64,000 bases of DNA, from contig NZ_SOCP01000010.1 in the NCBI RefSeq assembly GCF_004364325.1, positions 248,001 through 312,000 of the forward strand, read 5' to 3'. Below are positions 44,485 through 53,038 of this stretch, piece after piece. The stretch is from Actinophytocola oryzae. Its GTDB lineage: Bacteria > Actinomycetota > Actinomycetes > Mycobacteriales > Pseudonocardiaceae. Numbering within the stretch: the first letter of the stretch is position 1; the number at the start of each line of letters is the position of its first letter. The position numbers and the translations under genes were made by a program. Below the pieces are notes generated by a model. It worked only from the letters and a program-made list of their open reading frames with translations, did no database searches and was not told the DNA's origin.

Positions 44485-45153
44485 ATGAAGTCACTACCGC
44501 TCCCGATTCGGGTTGCGGCCGGCCTCGCCGTCACCGCCGTGGAACAGGCCCGCACGCTGCCCGCCAAGCTCGCCGGGCTGCCGGTCACCGTGGCGAGCCA
44601 GGCTCTTCAGGTCTCCATGCGCGTGCAGCAGCAGGTCACCGAGCTGGCCATTCGCGGTGACGAGGTGCTCGCGGGCCTCCGCCCGGTCGAGGACACGCCC
44701 GAGTGGGCGACCTTCGACGAGGACGCCCAGGACGACGGGTTCGACGTCAGCAGGCCCGCGCCGTTCGAGTCGGCGTTCGACCGTGTCGAGGACGAGCCGG
44801 ACCGGCGTAACGGTCACCACACCGACAGCCCCGAGACGTTCGCCACACCCGACCCGTGGACCCAGGAGGAGCGGGCCCTCGCCGAGGAGGCCGACGCACA
44901 CGACGGCCTCGGTGGCCTGGAGGACGTCGACGAGGACCCGGTCGAGCCGCCGGTTCCCGCGGACGACCCCAGGTCGTTGCCCGAGGCCGCGGGTTACGAC
45001 GAGCTGTCCCTGCCCCAGCTGCGTGCCCGGCTTCGCCGCTTCTCCGCCGACGAGCTGGCCGAGCTGCTCGAGTACGAACGCGCGCACGGCAACCGCCCGT
45101 CCTTCGTCGGGATGCTCACCCGCCGCATCGCGACGGTGCGCGACCAGCGGTGA
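44485..45153 (+). CDS. Lipid-droplet-associated-type protein
   Basis: 222 residues. An N-terminal amphipathic/hydrophobic region (PLPIRVAAGLAVTAVEQARTLPAKLAGLPV) precedes an acidic, low-complexity middle and a helical end (LSLPQLRARLRRFSADELAELLEYERAHGNRPSFVGMLTRRI). The same gene lies between ispH and xseA in mycobacteria, where the family is annotated lipid-droplet associated. It overlaps xseA by 4 bp (GTGA). Role inferred from family name and location only. Confidence 0.78.
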   Translation: MKSLPLPIRVAAGLAVTAVEQARTLPAKLAGLPVTVASQALQVSMRVQQQVTELAIRGDEVLAGLRPVEDTPEWATFDEDAQDDGFDVSRPAPFESAFDRVEDEPDRRNGHHTDSPETFATPDPWTQEERALAEEADAHDGLGGLEDVDEDPVEPPVPADDPRSLPEAAGYDELSLPQLRARLRRFSADELAELLEYERAHGNRPSFVGMLTRRIATVRDQR

Positions 45154-46415
45154 CGGATCCAGCCACCAGCCCGGAGACGCCGTGGCCGGTGCGGACCGTC
45201 GCGCGCAAGGTCGCCGACTGGATCAACCGCCTCGGTGACGTGTGGGTCGAGGGCCAGGTCACCCAGATCTCGAACCGCCCGGGCACCGGCACCGCGTTCA
45301 TCACGCTGCGCGACCCGGCCGCGGACGTGTCGATGACCGTCACGTGCCCGACCGGCATGCTGCGCCAGCACCAGCCGCCGCTGTCGGACGGCGCCCGGGT
45401 CATCCTGCACGCGCGCCCGGTGTTCTTCATCAACCGCGGCACGCTGTCGCTGCGTGCCGACGAGATCCGCGCGGTCGGCATCGGGGAGCTACTCGCGCGG
45501 ATCGAGCGGCTGCGCAAGCTCCTCGCCGCGGAAGGGATCTTCGATCCTCGCCGCAAGAAGAGGCCGCCGTTCCTGCCGCACACGGTCGGCCTGATCACCG
45601 GTCGCGCGTCGGCGGCGGAGCACGACGTGATGGTCAACGCCCGTGCCCGCTGGCCGTCGGTGCGCTTCCGGGTGGAGAACGTCGCCGTGCAGGGCGCGCT
45701 CGCCGTGCCGCAGATCGTCGACGCGCTCGGCGCGCTCGACCGGGACAAGAACGTGCAGGTCGTCGTGATCGCGCGGGGTGGTGGCAGCGTCGAGGACCTG
45801 CTGCCGTTCTCCGACGAGACGTTGCTGCGCGCGGTGTCCGACTGCCGCACGCCGGTACTGAGCGCCATCGGGCACGAACAGGACACGCCGCTGCTCGACC
45901 ACGTCGCCGACGTCCGCTGCTCGACCCCGACCGACGCGGGCAAGCGCGTCGTCCCGGACATCGCCGAGGAGACCGCCAGGGTTCGCCAGCTGCGCGACCG
46001 CGCGCGCCGGGCGTTGCACGGATGGGTGGATCGTGAACGTCGTCTGCTCGACGCGCTGCGCAGCAGACCCGTTCTCGCGGACCCGCTGACGCCGCTGGAA
46101 CAGCGAAGTGCGCAGGTCAGCATGCTCGTGGAGCGATCAAGGCGGGCGGTCGCGGCGCTCGTGGCCGCAGAGAGGTCCGCATTGGACCACACAAGAGCCC
46201 GCTTGACGACACTGGGGCCAGCCGCCACGCTTGCCCGCGGGTACGCGGTTGTGCAGTGGGTGGACGCCGAAGAAAACCCACGAGTGCTCCGCTCGACGGC
46301 AGAGGCGCCGGACGGGACTCGCCTACGGGTCCGTGTCTCCGACGGCGCGGTGCACGCGATCGCGTCCGCCTGGGGTGACGCGAGCGGAGGTAGCGGTGCC
46401 GAGACTGGATCGTGA
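45150..46415 (+). CDS. xseA: Exodeoxyribonuclease VII large subunit
   Basis: 421 residues. N-terminal OB fold (VWVEGQVTQISNRPGTGTAFITLRD), catalytic core with LITGRASAAEHDV, VVVIARGGGSVEDLLPFSDE and SAIGHEQDTPLLDHVADVR, then a helical arm. With XseB it degrades single-stranded DNA. GTG 45150 overlaps the upstream stop. A 145-residue gene separates it from xseB, overlapping the xseA end by 20 bp. Confidence 0.95.
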   Translation: MTDPATSPETPWPVRTVARKVADWINRLGDVWVEGQVTQISNRPGTGTAFITLRDPAADVSMTVTCPTGMLRQHQPPLSDGARVILHARPVFFINRGTLSLRADEIRAVGIGELLARIERLRKLLAAEGIFDPRRKKRPPFLPHTVGLITGRASAAEHDVMVNARARWPSVRFRVENVAVQGALAVPQIVDALGALDRDKNVQVVVIARGGGSVEDLLPFSDETLLRAVSDCRTPVLSAIGHEQDTPLLDHVADVRCSTPTDAGKRVVPDIAEETARVRQLRDRARRALHGWVDRERRLLDALRSRPVLADPLTPLEQRSAQVSMLVERSRRAVAALVAAERSALDHTRARLTTLGPAATLARGYAVVQWVDAEENPRVLRSTAEAPDGTRLRVRVSDGAVHAIASAWGDASGGSGAETGS

Positions 46416-46833
46416 ACCGATTTTCCTACCGTTGACGATCGATGCCACTCATACCGTCGCGCGGGCGATGGAACATGAGCCGGCGTTGCGTACTCCCGCG
46501 GACGTGGTGTCCCGCAGGGCCCGCGAGGCCGACCGGGCCGCGGCCGAGTGCTGGACCGCGCTGCTCGCCGGTTGCGACACGCCGGGGTGCCGAACCCTGC
46601 CCGTGCGTCTGCGTGCCCTGTCCGAGGCCACCTCGGACTACGCTGGCATGCGGTGGTGGCTCGGCAGGGGCTCCCAGCACCGACACCGCGTGAGCCGTGC
46701 GCTGGAGCGCATCGAGGAAGCGGTGGCCGAGCGCGACGGCGCCGACTTCGCGGAGGCGTTCGTCGGGTACGACCAGGCCGTCGCCGCCGCCCTGGTGAAC
46801 GCGCACAGCCGATTGGAGACCCACGCCCAGTGA
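46396..46833 (+). CDS. Hypothetical protein between xseA and xseB
   Basis: 145 residues from GTG 46396, which has GGAGG 5 nt upstream and overlaps xseA by 20 bp. The composition is helical and soluble (RRAREADRAAAECWTALLAGC; RALERIEEAVAERDGADFAEAFVGYDQAV). It overlaps xseB by 4 bp, so it is translated in the exonuclease VII operon. No family is recognised. A link to DNA repair is inferred from position only. Confidence 0.7.
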   Translation: MPRLDREPIFLPLTIDATHTVARAMEHEPALRTPADVVSRRAREADRAAAECWTALLAGCDTPGCRTLPVRLRALSEATSDYAGMRWWLGRGSQHRHRVSRALERIEEAVAERDGADFAEAFVGYDQAVAAALVNAHSRLETHAQ

Positions 46834-47039
46834 GTGCCGACCCGACCCTCGACTACGAGGCAGCCCGCGACGAGCTGGCGGAGGTGGTGGCCAGGCTCGA
46901 GGCAGGCGGTCTGTCGCTGGAGGAGTCGCTGGCACTGTGGGAACGCGGCGAGAACCTGGCCAAGATCTGCGACCGCCACCTGGCAGGCGCGAAGGAACGC
47001 ATCGAGTCCGCACTGGCCGCCGCCGAGTCCGAGAACTGA
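46830..47039 (+). CDS. xseB: Exodeoxyribonuclease VII small subunit
   Basis: 69 residues. LDYEAARDELAEVVARLEAGGLSLEESLALWERG is the family signature, followed by a basic helix. The GTG at 46830 overlaps the upstream stop (GTGA). Length is typical. Several copies wrap the XseA arms in the complex. Confidence 0.95.
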   Translation: MSADPTLDYEAARDELAEVVARLEAGGLSLEESLALWERGENLAKICDRHLAGAKERIESALAAAESEN

Positions 47040-47440
47040 TAAGGCGTTTTTTCACAAACCCCCGAGTTGTCCACAGCCGCCCCGGTTGTCCACAGGCAAG
47101 ATCGACATCCCTCGTTCCGTCACCCCCTACCGGTAGACTGGCAAGGCGGGACGCCCCCGGGAATGGGTGGGGGCTGCCTTCTGGCCGTTTTCGCGGGAGA
47201 TTGCGTTGAGCTGCGGTTTCGGCTCGCCATTCTGTCGGCGTACGAGGGGTTGGTCGGGCCGGATTCATCGCAGTGTGCGGCTGTTGTGTCACCCCTGATC
47301 TTTGGGCATAGTTCCGCCCGTCAACGGAGATCTCCGGGGAGACGGCGCTCGGCCACAATCGGGGAACGCCGTCCGCACCGAATCCGTGATCCCACCCCGG
47401 GGCCGCTCGAACAGGCGGACCCGCGACCCGAATTCCGAAC
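47040..47440. other. Gene-free 400-bp gap with DnaA boxes
   Basis: No coding frame is supported. It starts with a T-run (47047-47052) after xseB, then two DnaA boxes (47067-47094), a possible -10 TAGACT (47134-47139) and a GCCCCC/GGGGGC hairpin (about 47153-47176). The remainder to 47440 shows nothing recognisable. It separates convergent xseB and the enoyl-CoA hydratase gene. Confidence 0.5.
47067..47094 (+). promoter_or_regulatory. Two tandem DnaA boxes
   Basis: TTGTCCACA occurs at 47067-47075 and 47086-47094, same orientation, 19 bp apart. This nonamer is the preferred actinobacterial DnaA box. No dnaA, dnaN or large box cluster is nearby, so this is not oriC; it may be a titration or regulatory site. 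Confidence 0.65.
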
Positions 47441-48220
47441 CTAGTGGCCGGTGAAAGTCGGGGGGCGTTTGGCCACGAACGCGTCCACGGCCTCTCGATG
47501 ATCCGCCGTGCCGCCCAGTTGTGACTGGGCTTTTTCCTCCGTCGCGAGGGCCTTCTCCAGGTTCGCACCCGCCGCGGTCAGCAGGGCCTCCTTGATCTTG
47601 GCGTAACCGGTCGTCGGCCCGGTCGCCATTCGTGCCGCCAGTTCCTGCGCCGCCGACAGGGCCTCGCCGTCCTCGACCAGTTCCGTCGCCATGCCCAGGG
47701 CGACGGCCTGTTCCGCGGTCACCGGCTTCGCCAGCAGCATCAGCTCCATCGCCCTGCCGTAACCGACGAGCCTCGGCAGGGTCCACGACGCGCCCGAGTC
47801 CGCGGTGAGGCCGATCGTCGCGAACGCCATCAGGAACTTCGCCGACCGCGACACCACCCTCAGGTCGCACGCGTACGCGAACGACGCCCCAGCGCCCGCC
47901 GCGATGCCGTTCACCGCCGCGATCACCGGTTTCGGCATCGACGTCAGCGTGCGGACGATCGGGTTGTAGTGCTCCGCCACCGTCGTGAACGGCTCGGGGG
48001 ACTCCAGCGCGGTGATGTGTTCCTTCAGGTCCTGCCCGGCGCAGAACGCCTTGCCCGCACCCGTCAGCACCACCGCCCGCACCGACGGGTCCGCCGCGGT
48101 GTCGGTCAGGGCGTCGCGCAACGCGGTCTTCAGCTCCGCCGTCAGTGAGTTGAACGCCTCCGGCCGGTTGAGCGTGAACGTGCGTACGCCGTCGCGGTCG
48201 TCGACCAGCAGTGGTGTCAA
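47441..48220 (-). CDS. Enoyl-CoA hydratase/isomerase family protein
   Basis: 259 residues, crotonase fold. The oxyanion-hole segments VVLTGAGKAFCAGQDLKE and VNGIAAGAGASFAYACDLRV are intact. IGLTADSGASWTLPRLVGYGRAMEL has Asp in the position of the second catalytic acid in PaaG-like isomerases. It is 9 bp downstream of a PaaX-family regulator gene, which supports a role in phenylacetyl-CoA or related aromatic-CoA breakdown, but the rest of a paa cluster is absent here. Confidence 0.9.
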   Translation of the reverse strand: MTPLLVDDRDGVRTFTLNRPEAFNSLTAELKTALRDALTDTAADPSVRAVVLTGAGKAFCAGQDLKEHITALESPEPFTTVAEHYNPIVRTLTSMPKPVIAAVNGIAAGAGASFAYACDLRVVSRSAKFLMAFATIGLTADSGASWTLPRLVGYGRAMELMLLAKPVTAEQAVALGMATELVEDGEALSAAQELAARMATGPTTGYAKIKEALLTAAGANLEKALATEEKAQSQLGGTADHREAVDAFVAKRPPTFTGH

Positions 48221-48229
48221 GGCATCTCC

Positions 48230-49030
48230 TCAGGCGCTGGATCTGGTGCGGGTGCCTCTGCTGAGGCAGTCGGACAGGAACGCCCCCGCGGCGGGGGCGA
48301 GCCGCGCGGTGTGCTCGTCGAAGAACGCCGCTGCCTCGGTGCCCGGCCACGCGGGCGGGAGCACGGCCGGTGGCAGACCCGGGTCGCGGAACAGGAACTT
48401 CCGCCACGCGTGCAGCAGGTTCTGCGACGCCGCGAAGGCCTCCGGCGGCCTTGTTCCATCCACTGTGGACACTACGGGGAGCCACGTCGTCACGAACGCG
48501 GCGTAGTCGGCACCCAGCGCGTCAAGGTCCCAGGCCCTCGCGGCCAGACCGGCGTCGTCGCCGTCGTGGGTGCCGTGGAAGACGCGTGCGGCCACCTCCT
48601 CCGCCGCGAGGATGTCCGGCAGCTCCGGCGACGGACGGGGTGCCACCCACGTCGTCGGTCCCAACGGTCCGTAGCCGACCAGTCGCAGGGAAGAGTCGAG
48701 GCGGTCCCGGGCACCCCGGTTCGGCAGCTCCTCGAGCACCAGGACGTGCCACCTGCCGTCCCATGTGGAGGGTCTGGTGCGGTAGATGCGTCCCGCGGCC
48801 TCGTCGAGCCTGCGTTCGGCACGCCTGGTCAGGGCGTAACCAGGCCCATCCTGCAGGCGGACTGGCCGCAGCCAGTCCTGACGGACCATTCTGGACACCG
48901 CCGTGCGGATGGCGGGCGCCTCGAAGCCGAGCGGCTCCAGCAGCCGCACCAGCGCGGCGATCGTCGCGGAGCCACCTCTGGCTCTGAGGTAGCTGCCGTA
49001 GACGTCGAACAGCGCGGACCGGGCTCGCAC
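48230..49030 (-). CDS. PaaX-family transcriptional regulator
   Basis: 266 residues. N-terminal winged helix (SALFDVYGSYLRARGGSATIAALVRLLEPLGFEAPAIRTAVSRM split over two helices) and a C-terminal PaaX-type effector domain (LHAWRKFLFRDPGLPPAVLPPAWPG). PaaX proteins repress phenylacetate genes and respond to phenylacetyl-CoA. GTG 49030 lacks a Shine-Dalgarno; TAGACT lies 8 nt upstream. It leads a two-gene operon with the hydratase. Confidence 0.9.
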   Translation of the reverse strand: MRARSALFDVYGSYLRARGGSATIAALVRLLEPLGFEAPAIRTAVSRMVRQDWLRPVRLQDGPGYALTRRAERRLDEAAGRIYRTRPSTWDGRWHVLVLEELPNRGARDRLDSSLRLVGYGPLGPTTWVAPRPSPELPDILAAEEVAARVFHGTHDGDDAGLAARAWDLDALGADYAAFVTTWLPVVSTVDGTRPPEAFAASQNLLHAWRKFLFRDPGLPPAVLPPAWPGTEAAAFFDEHTARLAPAAGAFLSDCLSRGTRTRSSA

Positions 49031-49189
49031 GATGTCCGAGTCTAGTGCGGGTCGAGCGCGTCTTGGCCGGTCATCGACACGCAGGTGATCGGTTCGATTT
49101 CACCCGCGAGATGCCATAGGGGAGAATGTCAGGGTCTTTGGCCGGGTGAGTCCGGCCGAGGTGGCAGGCTATGACGGAGGGAGCACGCT

Positions 49190-49357
49190 ATGGCGGCCAT
49201 GAAGCCCCGGACCGGGGACGGTCCCCTCGAGGTGACCAAGGAGGGTCGGGGCATCGTGATGCGCGTCCCACTCGAAGGCGGTGGACGCCTCGTCGTCGAG
49301 ATGTCGGCAGAAGAGGCAAGCGCCCTGGGTGACGCGTTGAAGGCCACGGCTGGCTGA
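49190..49357 (+). CDS. DUF3117 small protein
   Basis: 55 residues beginning MAAMKPRTGDGPLEVTKEGR, with GIVMRVPLEGGGRLVVEM and EEASALGDALK, matching the actinobacterial DUF3117 family in length and order. ACGGAGGGAG precedes the ATG. In mycobacteria it lies next to glgA/glgC, as here after an insertion of five genes. Function unknown; probably cytoplasmic. Confidence 0.9.
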   Translation: MAAMKPRTGDGPLEVTKEGRGIVMRVPLEGGGRLVVEMSAEEASALGDALKATAG

Positions 49358-49408
49358 CGGTCCGGAGTGGACGAACAGGGTCGTTGATCCGTCGAGTATG
49401 GAGGTCCG

Positions 49409-50914
49409 TTGCAAACACCGGTTCCCGCGATACCGACGGCACTTCCCGATGTGGAGGTGACCAGTACGGCACGGCGGACCACCCCGCTTGCCGTGGTGGT
49501 CGCCGCTGGTGGTGCGGCACCGGCGGCACTGTCGGCTCGGGGAGAGGAGCTGACGGGCGAGTGGTTGGACGCCATCGCGTTCACCGGCCGGGCCGGGGAG
49601 GTCCAGCCGGGTCCGGTGGGGTCCTCGGTGCGGTGGGTGGCCGGGGTCGGTGACGGTGCGCCCGGCCAGTGGCGCACCGCGGGTGCGGCGCTGACCAAGG
49701 CCTTGAACGCGAGGATCGAGCAGGACACGGGTGCCGGCCGGACCGCCGAGCGGACGCTGCAGGTGGAGCTGCCGCCGACGGTCGGGCCGGAAGAGGTCGC
49801 CGAGCTGGTGTGCGGGTTGCGGCTCGGCGGCTACCGGTTCGTGGTCACCGCGGAGGCGGCGCCGCCGGTCGTGGCGACCATCCGGCTGGTGACCACCGAC
49901 GCGGCGGTCGAGAGCGCGGTGCGGCGGGCCGCGGTGCTCGCGCAGGCGACGGCGCTCGCGCGGGACCTCGCGAACACGCCGTCGAACGTCAAGGACCCGG
50001 CGTGGCTCGCGCGGATGGCCGTGCGCACGGCGGGCAAGGTCAGCGACGTCGTCGTGCGGGACGAGAAGTGGCTGGCCGAGGAGGGCTTCGGCGGGGTGCT
50101 CGCGGTGGGCGGCGGGTCCACGCGGCCGCCGAGGTTCGTCGAGCTGTCGCACCGGCCGTCCGGGCGGCGCCGTCCGCACGTCGTGCTGGTCGGCAAGGGC
50201 ATCACGTTCGACACCGGTGGCATCTCGGTGAAGCCCGCGGAGGGCATGCACCTGATGCGGACCGACATGGCAGGCGGTGCCGCGGTCATCGCCGCGGTGG
50301 AGGCCGTCGCGCGGCTCGGGCTGGACGTGCGGGTCACCGGGCTGGTGTCGTGCGCGGAGAACCACCTGTCCGGAACGGCGTATCGGCCCGGCGACATCGT
50401 GCGGCACTACGGCGGTCGCACCACCGAGGTGACCAACACCGACGCGGAGGGCCGCATGGTGATGGCCGACGCCCTCGCGTACGCGGTCGACCGGCTGCAG
50501 CCCGACCTGCTGGTGGACGTCGCGACGCTGACCGGCGCCATGAAGATCTCCCTCGGCGTGCGCACCGGTGGCGTGTTCGCGTCGACGGACGCGGTCGCCC
50601 AGCAGGTGCTGATGGCGGGTGTGGCCGCCGGTGAGCGGTGGTGGCGGATGCCGCTCGGCTCCGACGTCGACTCGGTCGCGGAGGAGTTCGCGGACGCGGT
50701 GCACAGCGACGTCGCCGACGTGCGGCAGTGCCCGCCGGGCCCCGGTGGCATCTCCGCGGCGATGTTCCTGCGGGAGTTCACCGGCGACCTGCCGTGGGCG
50801 CACCTCGACATCGCGGGCCCGGCGCGGGCCGACCGCGGCTACGACGAGGTCGTCGCGGGCGCGACGGGTTTCGCCGCCCGGACCCTCGTGGAGCTGGCGG
50901 CGTCGTACGCATGA
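49409..50914 (+). CDS. Leucyl aminopeptidase, M17 family
   Basis: 501 residues. An N-terminal macrodomain-like region precedes the C-terminal dinuclear metallopeptidase. The metal/catalytic motifs LVGKGITFDTGGISVKP (Lys, Asp) and NTDAEGRMVMADALAYA (Asp, Glu, Arg) are intact. TTG 49409 follows GGAGG by 4 nt. It cleaves N-terminal residues from peptides in the cytoplasm. It sits between DUF3117 and a secreted protease; no operon link is evident. Confidence 0.94.
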   Translation: MQTPVPAIPTALPDVEVTSTARRTTPLAVVVAAGGAAPAALSARGEELTGEWLDAIAFTGRAGEVQPGPVGSSVRWVAGVGDGAPGQWRTAGAALTKALNARIEQDTGAGRTAERTLQVELPPTVGPEEVAELVCGLRLGGYRFVVTAEAAPPVVATIRLVTTDAAVESAVRRAAVLAQATALARDLANTPSNVKDPAWLARMAVRTAGKVSDVVVRDEKWLAEEGFGGVLAVGGGSTRPPRFVELSHRPSGRRRPHVVLVGKGITFDTGGISVKPAEGMHLMRTDMAGGAAVIAAVEAVARLGLDVRVTGLVSCAENHLSGTAYRPGDIVRHYGGRTTEVTNTDAEGRMVMADALAYAVDRLQPDLLVDVATLTGAMKISLGVRTGGVFASTDAVAQQVLMAGVAAGERWWRMPLGSDVDSVAEEFADAVHSDVADVRQCPPGPGGISAAMFLREFTGDLPWAHLDIAGPARADRGYDEVVAGATGFAARTLVELAASYA

Positions 50915-51039
50915 CTGGCAACTGTTGCCCCCGAACGGCCGATATCGGACAAACAACACGATAAGTAACTTCATCGGACATCACCCAACCCGGGTGACGA
51001 ATTCCCTCCCCCTGCGAGCATGACGAGGGAGAAGTCCTG

Positions 51040-51942
51040 ATGAAACACATCACCTTCGCACGGTTGGCCAGCGCTGTGGTGGCCGTCGGCGTGGCACTCA
51101 CCATGGCCACACCCGCGACGGCGTCCCCCGTGACACAGCGGAGCGCCGCCGACCTGTCCGCGGCCCTGACCTCGCTCAACGAGGCGGCGCAGAGCCGTCC
51201 GAGCACGGTGACGGGCTGGCACGTCGACGACGCGACGCGGTCGGTCGTGGTCTCGGTGCACGGCTCCGACAAGGGCGTGACGAGCTGGGCCGCGGGCCTC
51301 GGCGCGGGCGCCGTGAAGATCGAGCACGTCGCCGAGGCGCCGAGGACGTTCTGGAACCTCATCGGTGGCCAGGCCATCACCACGGGCGGCTCACGCTGCT
51401 CGCTCGGCTTCAACGCCGCCTCCGGCAGCACCCGGTACGTCGTCACGGCCGGTCACTGCACCGCCGCGGGCGCCAGCTGGTCGGGTAGCGGCGGCACCAT
51501 CGGCACGCGCTCGGCCTCGTCGTTCCCGACGAACGACTACGGCGTCATCCGGGTCACGTCCAGCTCGGCGGTCTCGACCGGGCTGATCGACCGGTACTCG
51601 AGCGGCAGCGATGTGCCCGTCACCGGCACGGCGACGGCCACGGTCGGCATGGCCGTGTGCCGGTCCGGCTCCACCACTGGCTGGCGCTGCGGCACGGTCA
51701 CTGCCGTGAACCAGACGGTCTGCTACTCGCAGGGCTGCGTCAACCAGATGATTCGCACGAACGTGTGCGCCGAACCGGGTGACTCCGGTGGCTCGCTGGT
51801 GACCAACCCGAGCTCTGGCCCGGTGCGTGCCGTGGGTCTGACCTCCGGCGGCTCCGGCAACTGCACCAGCGGTGGCACGACCTACTTCCAACCGATCACC
51901 GAGGCACTGAGCGCGAACGGCCTGTCGCTCGTCACAGGCTGA
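51040..51942 (+). CDS. Secreted S1 serine protease (streptogrisin/alpha-lytic type)
   Basis: 300 residues. Signal peptide with AXA site (MATPATA-SPV), a propeptide of about 80 residues, and a chymotrypsin-like domain starting near WNLIGGQAITTGG. The triad is His 139 (VTAGHC), Asp 166 (TNDYGVI) and Ser 249 (EPGDSGGS). Six cysteines suggest three disulfides. GAGGGAGAA precedes the ATG. A strong terminator follows. Confidence 0.94.
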   Translation: MKHITFARLASAVVAVGVALTMATPATASPVTQRSAADLSAALTSLNEAAQSRPSTVTGWHVDDATRSVVVSVHGSDKGVTSWAAGLGAGAVKIEHVAEAPRTFWNLIGGQAITTGGSRCSLGFNAASGSTRYVVTAGHCTAAGASWSGSGGTIGTRSASSFPTNDYGVIRVTSSSAVSTGLIDRYSSGSDVPVTGTATATVGMAVCRSGSTTGWRCGTVTAVNQTVCYSQGCVNQMIRTNVCAEPGDSGGSLVTNPSSGPVRAVGLTSGGSGNCTSGGTTYFQPITEALSANGLSLVTG

Positions 51943-51949
51943 CCATCCT

Positions 51950-51986
51950 GGCGGTCGGGTCGGCTCCCCCCGCCGACCCGACCGCC
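51950..51986. terminator. Bidirectional terminator
   Basis: Perfect 15-bp inverted repeat GGCGGTCGGGTCGGC (51950-51964) and complement (51972-51986), 7-nt loop TCCCCCC. It lies between the stops of the S1 protease gene and convergent GtrA gene. Confidence 0.85.
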
Positions 51987-51989
51987 ACG

Positions 51990-52436
51990 TCAGCCGGCCA
52001 GCGCCAGTGCGGCGTGCCGCGCCCCGCGCTCGGCACGGGCGGCGAAGACCCGGTCGAAGATGGCGAACTTGGCGACGAGCACCGGTCCGCTGGCCGCGAG
52101 ATAGCTGACCGTCAGCGCCACCGGCTGCCAACCGGGCGACAGCAGCGGCAGGACCAGGCTCTCGGCAGCGGTCGTCAGGGCGATGGAAGCGACGCCACCT
52201 GCGAGGGTGACCGTCAGGTAGGTGGTCAGCTGGGCCCGCAGCTTGCCGGGAGGCCACGCCCAGTAGCGGACCATCACGAAGTGCGGCCCCGAGCCCGCGA
52301 GGAACGCGATGGTGCTCGCGGTCGCCGCGTCGAGCGGGGTCCAGCTGTACAGTACCACCAGCACCACCTGGCTCAGCCCGGTGGCGATCGCGGACGCGAC
52401 CGTGAAGCGTGCCAGCCGGATTCGTGAAGGTGCCAT
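51990..52436 (-). CDS. GtrA-family membrane protein
   Basis: 148 residues with four predicted spans (FTVASAIATGLSQVVLVVLY; ASTIAFLAGSGPHFVMVRYW; YLTVTLAGGVASIALTTAA; LTVSYLAASGPVLVAKFAIF). The pattern RF-span-AxSGPxFV-R-W matches GtrA proteins, thought to translocate polyprenyl-linked sugars. ATG 52436 has TAACTT (52443-52448) 6 nt upstream and no Shine-Dalgarno, so probably leaderless. Confidence 0.87.
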   Translation of the reverse strand: MAPSRIRLARFTVASAIATGLSQVVLVVLYSWTPLDAATASTIAFLAGSGPHFVMVRYWAWPPGKLRAQLTTYLTVTLAGGVASIALTTAAESLVLPLLSPGWQPVALTVSYLAASGPVLVAKFAIFDRVFAARAERGARHAALALAG

Positions 52437-52498
52437 GGGAAGAAGTTATTGCCCCTGGACTGAACACGCTCTCAGGAAGAACCCTGAGCTTTCCCCTA

Positions 52499-53032
52499 TC
52501 AACCCCGGTCAGGGGTGAGCCGCCACACGACGTCCAGGCCGTCCTCGCCGGGAGTGAGGGGCTCCTGGGGCGGCCGTCGCTCCACCTCCACGAAGCCGAG
52601 GCGCTTCGGCACGGCGGCACTGCGCAGGTTCGCCACGTCGGTCACGATCTCCACGCGCCGCACACCCTGCCGGAACGCCTCGGCCGTCAGCAGGGACGCC
52701 GCCCGTGTCGCCACGCCCACGCCGACGTACGCGGGGTGCAGCCAGTAGCCGATCTCGAGGCCGCCAGGGCCGATGCGGGCCATCAGGCTCGTCGCACCCG
52801 CGAGCCTGCCGGAGACGAAGATCGCGTAGTTGTAGGCGGCGCCGCGGGCCCAGTCCTCGGCGGTGCTGGTCACGAAGTCGGCGGCGGCCTGCGGGGTGTA
52901 GCCGTCCGCCACCCACGCCATCCACGGCCGGAGGTGGTCGATCGACTCCACGACGACCTCGTACAGCGCCCCCGCGTCCGACTCACGCCAGCGGCGCAGC
53001 GTCACCTCACCCGAGCCAAGTTGTGCCCGCAT
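52499..53032 (-). CDS. GNAT acetyltransferase, RimJ/RimL-like
   Basis: 177 residues. The start VTLRRWRESDAGALYEVV, the segment EIGYWLHPAYVGVGVATRAASLL (acetyl-CoA loop as GVGVAT) and RSAAVPKRLGFVEV are the GNAT landmarks. It acetylates an amine substrate, perhaps a protein N-terminus; not determinable. It begins 6 bp after the glgA stop, so it is probably co-transcribed with glgA. Confidence 0.9.
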   Translation of the reverse strand: MRAQLGSGEVTLRRWRESDAGALYEVVVESIDHLRPWMAWVADGYTPQAAADFVTSTAEDWARGAAYNYAIFVSGRLAGATSLMARIGPGGLEIGYWLHPAYVGVGVATRAASLLTAEAFRQGVRRVEIVTDVANLRSAAVPKRLGFVEVERRPPQEPLTPGEDGLDVVWRLTPDRG

Positions 53033-53038
53033 GGGGCG

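Noticed and set aside
47067..47094. Origin of replication
   Set aside because: Only two DnaA boxes, no dnaA/dnaN or gyrase genes nearby and no large box cluster.
47153..47176. A 6C-type small RNA
   Set aside because: There is one C-rich hairpin after a possible -10, but not the two C-loop hairpins that define the 6C family; the evidence is too thin.
49129..49728. Minus-strand frame opposite DUF3117 and the aminopeptidase start
   Set aside because: No motif, and the plus-strand DUF3117 match with a good ribosome site explains the region.
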